From assembly GCA_029287755.1 (NCBI GenBank), contig JARFQM010000296.1, positions 1 through 12,366 on the forward strand: DNA of 12,366 bases, written 5' to 3'. Below are positions 7,742-12,366 of the stretch, piece after piece. Below the pieces are notes generated by a model, which had not been told where the DNA came from, did no database searches, and saw only the letters and a list, made by a program, of their open reading frames with translations. Positions within the stretch are counted from its first letter, which is position 1, and the number at the start of each line of letters is the position of its first letter. The translations under genes and the position numbers were made by a program. This stretch comes from Desulfofustis sp. (GTDB taxonomy: Bacteria > Desulfobacterota > Desulfobulbia > Desulfobulbales > Desulfocapsaceae).

Positions 7742-8809
7742 TCAGATGTTCCAGTGGCTGCCCGCTGCTTCGATGGCGCGGCCAATAGCATCGTGGGAGT
7801 TGTGGCTGTTTATGAACTGTGCGGCCGTTGCATCATCAAGGTAGAATTCGCTATCATCGTCGGTCAGCGGTCCGCCGAGCAGCTCGGACAGGACAGCCAG
7901 AGCCCCGTCTCTTTGTCCCTTGAGGTTATAGCCTCCCTCCAGGGTCACCAGCAGGCGGCCCCGACAGACCTCCTCGGCGAGGCCAAGCAGCGCTCGGGTC
8001 ATGTAGGCAAAACCAGCCGGGCCCACCGACATTGAACCCAGGGGATCGCCGTGATAAATATCAAACCCGGCAGATACAAGAATGAGTTGAGGCTGATAGG
8101 CGCGCCCCACCGGAATGACGATATCGTTGAATATAGCTGCGTACTCGTGGTCGCCAAACCCTCCCGGCAGCGGGATGTTGACGGTGTACCCCTCACCTTC
8201 GCCGATACCGGTTTCCTGTAACGCACCGGTTCCCGGATAGTAAGGAAACTGATGGGTGGAGAGGTAGAGGACAGTGCTGGTGTCATAAAAAGAAAATTGG
8301 GTGCCGTTACCATGGTGCAGATCCCAGTCGATGATCATTATCCGTTCAAGATTATGGCCGGCAGCTGCATGCCAGGCGGCTACCGCGATGTTGTTGAAGA
8401 GGCAGAACCCCATGGCCCGGTCTCTTTCGGCATGATGGCCCGGGGGCCTGACCAGGGCAAAGCCGTTGTCAATCTCACCCTCCAGCAGCAGATCAACCCC
8501 GCTGATCACCGCCCCCGCAGCCAGCAGGGCCGCCTCGTAGGATTGGGCCGAAGTGGCGGTATCCTGGTCGAGATAATCGTATCGTCTGCCGGAGGTGTCC
8601 GCCACGCGTCTGATCAAGGCCTCCCCATGGTTCTTTTCTAAATGGCCCAGATCTGCCGGCCCGAAATCCGGAAACACGAATTTCTTACGGTGCTCAGGTT
8701 TTTCGATAAAATCATAGATTACCCTGAGGCGATCGATTCGTTCCGGATGGTTGGGTCCGGGATCGTGCATCAGAAACAGATCATCCTTGAAAATTGCCGT
8801 TTTCCTCAT
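7742..8809 (-). CDS. Histone-deacetylase-family (AcuC/class II HDAC-like) deacetylase
   Basis: This 355-residue zinc-dependent amidohydrolase belongs to the arginase/deacetylase fold. Visible motifs are HDPGPNHPERIDRL (15-28), RPPGHHAE with the His125-His126 charge-relay pair, GFCLFNN (134-140), and DWDLHHGNGTQ (161-171). Asp163 and His165 serve as zinc ligands, together with Asp250 in SAGFD. The catalytic tyrosine is Tyr294 in EGGYN. Bacterial members remove acetyl groups from acetyl-lysine proteins, acetylpolyamines or related amides; the substrate cannot be told here. The start ATG follows GTGAGG. It heads the six-gene minus-strand operon. No acetoin (acu) genes and no acetyl-CoA synthetase accompany it, which argues against calling it acuC. 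Confidence 0.9.
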   Translation of the reverse strand: MRKTAIFKDDLFLMHDPGPNHPERIDRLRVIYDFIEKPEHRKKFVFPDFGPADLGHLEKNHGEALIRRVADTSGRRYDYLDQDTATSAQSYEAALLAAGAVISGVDLLLEGEIDNGFALVRPPGHHAERDRAMGFCLFNNIAVAAWHAAAGHNLERIMIIDWDLHHGNGTQFSFYDTSTVLYLSTHQFPYYPGTGALQETGIGEGEGYTVNIPLPGGFGDHEYAAIFNDIVIPVGRAYQPQLILVSAGFDIYHGDPLGSMSVGPAGFAYMTRALLGLAEEVCRGRLLVTLEGGYNLKGQRDGALAVLSELLGGPLTDDDSEFYLDDATAAQFINSHNSHDAIGRAIEAAGSHWNI

Positions 8810-8958
8810 AACCTCACCCCTGGGGCCGCTGATTTCGTTGCTCCCGTCAGTCCCTCTCCCCCGATGACACGGCGCTTATTCTGCGCCCGCCGCCATGACT
8901 CCATCCTCACGTCACCCTGGATCAATCATAATCCACCTGCCCAACTTAAGTCGCTATA
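8810..8958. other. Non-coding leader of the deacetylase operon
   Basis: No gene is visible between the deacetylase start and the yeeE terminator. On the minus strand TATGAT (about 8926-8931) could be a -10 box, but no convincing -35 lies 16-18 bases upstream, so I do not call a promoter. The operon's promoter must nonetheless lie here, because the terminator at 8960-9000 separates it from yeeE. Confidence 0.4.
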
Positions 8959-8959
8959 A

Positions 8960-9000
8960 TAAAAAAAAAGGCCGTATTCTCCAAAAGGAAAATTCGGCCT
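8960..9000 (-). terminator. Intrinsic terminator of the yeeE-like gene
   Basis: On the minus strand the stem AGGCCG..CGGCCT (9000-8995 with 8974-8969) extends through ATT/AAT and TCC/GGA pairs with two mismatches. It closes on a 4-base loop and is followed by an uninterrupted T-run (8969-8960). It lies 25 bases after the yeeE stop codon. Confidence 0.88.
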
Positions 9001-9025
9001 TTCCTGATCCTTGGTGAAAATTAGT

Positions 9026-10270
9026 TTACATGGGTACGATCAGCTTGTTGGTTTCCTCATTCCAGCTGACCACCAGGTACCAGACAAGCATGGCCAGGGC
9101 GATCAACAACAGGGTCGGGCCATACCCCATGACTTCGGGCATATACACGAATTTGCCGAGAACACCGTCAGCCTCGAATTCATAATCGCGGACCCAGGAG
9201 GTCATGATGGAGGAGGCAATGCCAAAAAACGGCACCACAATCATCAGCTTGACCTGCCCCTCTCCGACCCGCCACAGGGTTCCCGAGCCGCAACCGCCGG
9301 CAAACATGGCGCCAAGACCGAAGATAAACCCGCCCAGCACGCCGCCCCAGCCGAAAGTGCCCCGCACATAGTTTATCGGGGCCAGTACCGCTTCGCCCTC
9401 GGCGCGATAAGGTACCTCGTATTTGAGGATGGCCGCCCCGACAGCGACCACCAAAATGGAAAGCATCACCGACTTGGCCATGGTGGTGTCGCCGGTCATG
9501 TGCGGTTCACGGAACCCCTGAACCATGCACCAGCGGCCCCGCTGCATCGCATACCCCAGTGCGGCGGCGATCAAAATAAGACCGCTCATCGAGGCCACAT
9601 AATCGCTGTCCTCGTTACCTGCAAAATTGTATGCGGTATAGAGAAGAAACAGAGTTGCTGCCGCGCCGAACAGGTAAATGAGCGGCCTCGGGAAATCGAT
9701 GGTTTTGGCGCCGCCGTCCCCCCAGCTGATGTGCTCCATTTCCAGGTAGAGAAGCTTCAGGCCCAGCACGACTCCGAAAATCAGGCCCAGCATCATGGAA
9801 AAACCGTTGGCCCCGAGGTTGCCGATGGCGTTGTAGAAGCCGCCCACGTTGCAGCCGCCCGCCAAGGTCGCACCTATACCCATCAGAAGACCGGCGATCA
9901 CCGCCTTGACCATTTCCCGGTAAGGCGGAATACGAAGAGCGAATTCTTTGCCGACACAGGCAGAAACAAAAGCGCCGAGCACAAAACCTATGCCGATCAC
10001 CGACCCTGTGTTGGCCAGAAGGGCGCGGGGAGCCTCCTCGTAATAAACAAAGAAGCCGGCCTCGGTGCCCAACACCGAGGTGATCGAGTACATTATCCAG
10101 TCACCCCAGTTGCGAATCGCGCCGACCGCCCCCCAGGGTCTCCACCAGGCCATGATCATCACCGAGAAAAAACCGACAACCAGCCCGGTCACGGTAGCAT
10201 TCCACTCCGTTTCACAGAAGATCTTGTAGAGATCTTTGGCCTTCTGGGCCAACACGCTCTGTTCGCTCAT
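9026..10270 (-). CDS. YeeE/YedE (TsuA)-family sulfur-compound transporter
   Basis: This 414-residue membrane protein has many hydrophobic segments (about 25-42, 88-106, 122-138, 155-175, 195-215, 226-242, 266-282, 305-325, 341-357, 384-402). It carries three family cysteines: Cys140 in AGGCNVGG, Cys248 in GRWCMVQGFRE and Cys327 in AGGCGSGTLWR. In characterised thiosulfate transporters of this family such cysteines line the pore, so uptake or export of thiosulfate or another reduced sulfur species is the likely role. A strong Shine-Dalgarno AGGAGG lies 5 bases before the ATG. The gene diverges from tusA across a 279-base regulatory gap. The length and the two GGC halves indicate a full two-repeat transporter. 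The exact substrate is unknown. Confidence 0.9.
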   Translation of the reverse strand: MSEQSVLAQKAKDLYKIFCETEWNATVTGLVVGFFSVMIMAWWRPWGAVGAIRNWGDWIMYSITSVLGTEAGFFVYYEEAPRALLANTGSVIGIGFVLGAFVSACVGKEFALRIPPYREMVKAVIAGLLMGIGATLAGGCNVGGFYNAIGNLGANGFSMMLGLIFGVVLGLKLLYLEMEHISWGDGGAKTIDFPRPLIYLFGAAATLFLLYTAYNFAGNEDSDYVASMSGLILIAAALGYAMQRGRWCMVQGFREPHMTGDTTMAKSVMLSILVVAVGAAILKYEVPYRAEGEAVLAPINYVRGTFGWGGVLGGFIFGLGAMFAGGCGSGTLWRVGEGQVKLMIVVPFFGIASSIMTSWVRDYEFEADGVLGKFVYMPEVMGYGPTLLLIALAMLVWYLVVSWNEETNKLIVPM

Positions 10271-10317
10271 AGAGTCCTCCTGAAATTTCAGTCCTTGGGG
10301 AAATTTTTAACTTCCAA

Positions 10318-10346
10318 GCTTTACCTTTGCTTTTTCTTTTTGTCAA
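10318..10346 (-). promoter_or_regulatory. Candidate promoter of the yeeE-like gene
   Basis: On the minus strand a perfect TTGACA (10346-10341) is followed after 17 bases by TAAAGC (10323-10318), a poor -10 box. Such a pairing often depends on an activator. Confidence 0.4.
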
Positions 10347-10353
10347 TAGTGCG

Positions 10354-10384
10354 ACAACGTGGTACATCTCTGTTTTTACGTTGT
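10354..10384. promoter_or_regulatory. Inverted repeat, candidate operator between divergent promoters
   Basis: ACAACGT (10354-10360) and ACGTTGT (10378-10384) form a perfect 7-base inverted repeat with 17 bases between. It lies between the two outward-facing -35 boxes, 7 bases from the yeeE one and 21 from the tusA one, where a shared activator would bind. The binding protein is unknown. Confidence 0.35.
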
Positions 10385-10405
10385 TATTCTACCTTCCGTT
10401 TTGGT

Positions 10406-10433
10406 TTGACATAACAATTTATTATGCTAAAAA
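10406..10433 (+). promoter_or_regulatory. Candidate promoter of the tusA operon
   Basis: A perfect TTGACA (10406-10411) is followed after 16 bases by TAAAAA (10428-10433), a 4/6 match to the -10 consensus. The leader before tusA would be about 110 bases. It contains a small stem ATTACCC/GGGTGAAT (10505-10522, one bulge) just before the ribosome-binding site. Confidence 0.4.
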
Positions 10434-10549
10434 CTAGTATGGATGTGGTACTGAAGCTGGGTTCATTTTTTACTTTGTTTAGAGGGAGTAAAGACTCGAA
10501 CAAATTACCCTATTCGGGTGAATCATGAAACATAATCAGGAGGCTTGAA

Positions 10550-10807
10550 ATGAGTGATGTTAAACAGGTAGCAGCAGATGTAGTAGCCGATTCGGTTCTC
10601 GACGCAAAAGGATTGAGCTGCCCGATGCCGCTTCTGCGTACCAAAAAGGAAATCGGTAAACTGAAAAGCGGCGAAGTCCTGCAGGTTGACGGCACCGATC
10701 CAGGCTCGCGCAACGATATTCCGGGCTGGTGCGACCGTGCCGGCCATGAATATCTGGGTGAAAAGGAAGAGAGCGGGTTCTTCAGTTTCTTTATCAAGAA
10801 GGGCTAG
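10550..10807 (+). CDS. tusA: TusA-family sulfur carrier protein
   Basis: This 85-residue cytoplasmic protein belongs to the TusA/SirA family. It has the diagnostic CPMPLLRTKKEI motif, with the persulfide-carrying Cys24. The core then reads LKSGEVLQV (residues 38-46), D-G-T-DPGSRNDIPGWCDRAGHE, with a second Cys61, and ends in a hydrophobic FFSFFIKKG strand. TusA accepts sulfane sulfur and hands it to DsrE/TusD-type partners. The ATG is 6 bases after a consensus AGGAGG (10538-10543). It is the first plus-strand gene of the cluster, divergent from the transporter, and is followed by a hairpin before the dsrE-like gene. Confidence 0.94.
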   Translation: MSDVKQVAADVVADSVLDAKGLSCPMPLLRTKKEIGKLKSGEVLQVDGTDPGSRNDIPGWCDRAGHEYLGEKEESGFFSFFIKKG

Positions 10808-10836
10808 GCCCCACTTATACTTTTCGGAATTTACCT

Positions 10837-10874
10837 GACCCCTGGTGCACCCTACATCAGGGGTCCTCTTTTAC
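10837..10874 (+). terminator. Hairpin after tusA: attenuator or partial terminator
   Basis: GACCCCTG (10837-10844) pairs perfectly with CAGGGGTC (10858-10865) around a 13-base loop and is followed by CTCTTTTACC. The short, interrupted U-tract suggests incomplete termination. No convincing promoter lies between it and the dsrE-like gene, so the downstream genes are probably read through it at a lower level. Confidence 0.6.
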
Positions 10875-10909
10875 CGGTCGTCCGCCCGGTGCGGACAAGG
10901 AGGCAGGAA

Positions 10910-11224
10910 ATGGCAAAAAGTCTAGGTATTTTTGTTACCAACCCCGACAACTTCGCCCATGTAATGGGCATCACCAAAGCGGCCAAGGCGAAAGGCTCAA
11001 AGGTAAAGGTGTTTTTTACCTGGACGGCAACCCATAATGCAAAAGATCCGGCTTTTCCGGAGCTTTGCGAACTGGCCGATGACGTGTCAATCTGTGTCGA
11101 CAGCTATAAGAAACAGGGATACGATATCGAGGATATTCCCCAGGGTCTGACCAGCAAGGAAATGGCAACCCAGGCGCAACACGGGATCATTATCGAAGAT
11201 TACGACTGTTATATCAGCTTATAG
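10910..11224 (+). CDS. DsrE/TusD-like sulfurtransferase subunit
   Basis: This 104-residue DsrE-superfamily protein begins with the beta-strand SLGIFVTNPDNFAHVMG and continues with the strand KVKVFFTW (31-38). The segment ICVDSYKKQG (61-70) matches the active-site stretch NICVAAALRRG of E. coli TusD, making Cys62 the likely persulfide cysteine. Cys53 and Cys100 are further candidates. At 104 residues it is shorter than TusD (about 128). The start at 10910 is fixed by AAGGAGG (10897-10903), 6 bases upstream; an in-frame ATG at 10889 lies ahead of that site and is rejected. It sits behind the tusA hairpin and 11 bases before the next gene. The expected role is receipt of sulfur from or to TusA; substrate direction cannot be told. 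Confidence 0.88.
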   Translation: MAKSLGIFVTNPDNFAHVMGITKAAKAKGSKVKVFFTWTATHNAKDPAFPELCELADDVSICVDSYKKQGYDIEDIPQGLTSKEMATQAQHGIIIEDYDCYISL

Positions 11225-11235
11225 AGGGAGATATC

Positions 11236-11538
11236 ATGGAATATAAAAAATGTTGTTTCATTTACCGGCACAAGGATTACGCCGTTGACGGCATGCGCTC
11301 CGCCCTCGGCCTGGCGGTGGAAAATATGTATTCTTACGGGGTCGTCATGGACGCCGAGATGGAAAAACTCGACGAACACAACCTGGAAAGCCTGGAGATG
11401 CTCAGGGACATGGAGGGAGATATTTACTCAACTGTGCCTGCCAACGTCGAGAAAAACGGTCTTGAACCGATTGACCTGGAAGAACTTGGCGAAAAACTCA
11501 GGGACATGGATATCATCGTTCCCTACGGACTGAAATAG
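11236..11538 (+). CDS. Small DsrF/TusC-like protein without the usual cysteine
   Basis: This 100-residue protein would usually be annotated as hypothetical. By eye it follows TusC/DsrF from end to end: the N-terminal strand [23 protein letters not shown] compares with TusC [32 protein letters not shown] (68-78) compares with AASLRERGLDP, and [19 protein letters not shown] (80-98) with the TusC C-terminus ending in NYDVILRF. The cysteine found just before ASLRERG in TusC is absent (STVPAN here); the only cysteines are Cys6 and Cys7. Shine-Dalgarno GAGGGAG begins in the upstream stop codon region, and the next gene follows 10 bases after its stop. I infer a structural partner of the DsrE-like subunit; homology is by inspection only. 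Confidence 0.7.
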   Translation: [100 protein letters not shown]

Positions 11539-11548
11539 AGGAGGGATC

Positions 11549-11722
11549 ATGAAAATATTAAACGTTTATCGCTCCGCACCCGACGAGACGGTTAAAAAGC
11601 TGGTTGAAATAGTAACCAGAGACAGAGAAAGCGACTCTTTTGATCTTACCGTAGAGAGTCCCGATTATGATGCACTGGTCGACAAGATTTTCGCCGCCGA
11701 TCAGACAATCTGCTGGTGGTAA
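11549..11722 (+). CDS. 57-residue protein, candidate miniature DsrH/TusB
   Basis: This short gene has AGGAGG (11539-11544) 4 bases before its ATG and is 10 bases after the DsrF-like gene, so it is clearly part of the operon. Its N-terminus MKILNVYRSAPDETVKKLV resembles the TusB opening LHTLHRSP followed by a leucine-rich helix. Its end, PDYDALVDKIFAADQTICWW, resembles the TusB end, DYTDFVRLTVKHPSQMAW. The middle of the roughly 95-residue TusB, including the region with the DsrH cysteine, is missing. The only cysteine is Cys55 in the C-terminal CWW. Position after D-like and C-like genes matches the tusDCB/dsrEFH order. The coding call is firm; the TusB relation is inference. Confidence 0.8.
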   Translation: MKILNVYRSAPDETVKKLVEIVTRDRESDSFDLTVESPDYDALVDKIFAADQTICWW

Positions 11723-12293
11723 TCACTTGTCCCCCGGTTCTGCCGGGGGATTTTTTTTACCTGTCAGACAACGCATGACCGCATCGTGCACCACCGGCCG
11801 CACTTTTCTTATTCCCTCCATGCTCTGCCCCTGTCTGACCCGGTTGGTCAACAAAGACACCGCCACCTCTTTATCCACATCGATCCAGAAGGAAACACCG
11901 GTATAGCCGAGATGGCCTATGCTTTTGGGGGAAAAATAACGGCCGCTGCTGGACCCGAAAGGCGACACCATACTAAAACCACAACTCCAGTCCGACTCCC
12001 CCACCCGGGCCGCTGCTCTTGTAAAAGTCTCCGACGAAAAAGGCAGCCTGCTCTTCCTGTGGTGATATAGATGCAGGTATTCTTCACAAAGCTTGAGAAC
12101 TCCCTGAAGGGAGCCAAACAAGCCAGCGTGGCCGGCCACGCCCCCCAAGGCGCGGCAATTATCGTCGTGCACCAGGCCTGTTAAGGGCTCCTTGCTCCAC
12201 GAACAAGACCCCGTGGATACCATCCCTCCACCTTGTCTCTGCTTCTTCTGAGGGTTAAAAAAAAGATTTTTTTCAACCCCCGCAGGCTCAGCT
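11723..12293 (-). CDS. Beta-lactamase-fold serine hydrolase, C-terminal part only
   Basis: Only the last 189 codons are genomic; the 5' end is lost where adapter sequence begins at 12294. The visible part matches the C-terminal half of class C beta-lactamase/esterase-like hydrolases: LVHDDNCRALGGVAGHAGLFGSL, then a WSCGFSM strand, and GHLGYTGVSFWIDVD, where HLG takes the place of the KTG box, followed by VSLLTNRV. The SxxK nucleophile and YxN motifs lie in the missing part, so activity and substrate cannot be judged; a peptidoglycan-related or esterase role is common for such proteins. The frame seems to run on into the adapter and gives a false N-terminus (MNGLVGSEMCIRDR). Its TGA stop abuts the TAA stop of the 57-residue gene. 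Confidence 0.85.
11731..11758 (+). terminator. Strong intrinsic terminator of the tusA-dsrE operon
   Basis: CCCCCGG (11731-11737) pairs with CCGGGGG (11743-11749) around a 5-base loop and is followed by A and eight T residues (11751-11758). It starts 8 bases after the last stop codon of the operon. It lies inside the 3' coding end of the opposing hydrolase gene, encoding part of its C-terminal NPPAEPGDK. Confidence 0.92.
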
Positions 12294-12366
12294 CTGTCTC
12301 TTATACACATCTCCGAGCCCACGAGACCATTCACGCTATCGGGTATGCCGGCGTCTGGGTGGGAGG
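12294..12366. other. Nextera/Illumina adapter read-through (not genomic)
   Basis: Positions 12294-12312 are the transposase mosaic end CTGTCTCTTATACACATCT, and 12313-12327 are CCGAGCCCACGAGAC, the Nextera read-2 adapter. A 10-base index follows (12328-12337). Positions 12338-12361 match the Illumina P7 tail at 18 of 24 bases, and all six mismatches are reads of G, as expected from low-signal calls on a two-colour sequencer. The last five bases are also of this low-quality kind. Confidence 0.97.

Noticed and set aside
9011..10414. Plus-strand open frame of 467 codons
   Set aside because: It is antisense to the YeeE/YedE transporter. Its translation is rich in His, Gln and Arg, as expected from the reverse complement of a membrane-protein gene, and it has no ribosome-binding site or domain.
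10889..10909. Upstream ATG start for the DsrE-like gene
   Set aside because: The ribosome-binding site AAGGAGG (10897-10903) lies downstream of this ATG and at the right distance from the ATG at 10910, which also gives the normal family N-terminus.
9026..11722. Selenium-metabolism YedE/YedF locus
   Set aside because: YedF-type fusions of TusA and DsrE domains and selD are absent. TusA and DsrE-like proteins are separate and followed by DsrF- and TusB-like genes, which fits sulfur relay better.
12294..12312. Genuine Tn5-type transposon end
   Set aside because: The 19-base mosaic end is followed directly by the sequencing adapter, an index and a P7 tail, so it comes from library preparation and not from a genomic transposon.

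Overview
The window is bacterial chromosomal DNA of moderate GC content, about 12.3 kb, from the end of a draft assembly. Gene content suggests a sulfur-metabolising member of Desulfobacterota, possibly Desulfobulbales. The grounds are a YedE/TusA/DsrE sulfur-trafficking cluster, a Pal of the type with an EGNCDDRGT motif, GatCA-dependent tRNA amidation and a REC/HD-GYP regulator. This placement is inference; no 16S or dsrAB is present. I see no tRNA, rRNA, CRISPR array or insertion sequence.

Layout. (1) Positions 1-1963, minus strand: an rlmKL-type fused 23S rRNA methyltransferase, cut at its C-terminus by the window edge. Its RlmL half has intact motifs but its RlmK half looks catalytically degenerate. 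(2) Positions 2072-2880: a sigma70-like promoter, the peptidoglycan-associated lipoprotein Pal on the plus strand, and a hairpin terminator shared with the convergent operon. (3) Positions 8809 down to 2890, minus strand: a tightly packed run of six genes, HDAC-family deacetylase, REC/HD-GYP c-di-GMP phosphodiesterase, gatC, gatA, hisC and cmk. The only wide gap, between gatC and gatA, holds a 59-bp imperfect palindrome. (4) Positions 8960-11758: the sulfur module. A YeeE/YedE-type transporter (minus) diverges from a plus-strand series of tusA, a DsrE/TusD-like gene, a DsrF/TusC-like gene and a 57-codon gene that I read as a miniature DsrH/TusB. (5) From 12292 down to 11723, minus strand: the C-terminal part of a beta-lactamase-fold serine hydrolase. 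(6) Positions 12294-12366 are not genomic: they are Nextera/Illumina adapter read-through.

The most interesting part is region 4. YedE, TusA, DsrE and two small 'hypothetical' genes match the arrangement that has been proposed (from memory, as the 'YTD' cluster) as a genomic marker of sulfur-disproportionating bacteria. Reading the two small proteins against TusC and TusB suggests that the last three genes are a stripped-down tusDCB/dsrEFH set. The cluster would then contain a transporter, a TusA sulfur carrier and a complete but miniaturised relay complex. The shared promoter region has outward-facing -35 boxes with poor -10 boxes and an inverted repeat between them. A hairpin after tusA may set tusA expression apart from that of the relay genes.
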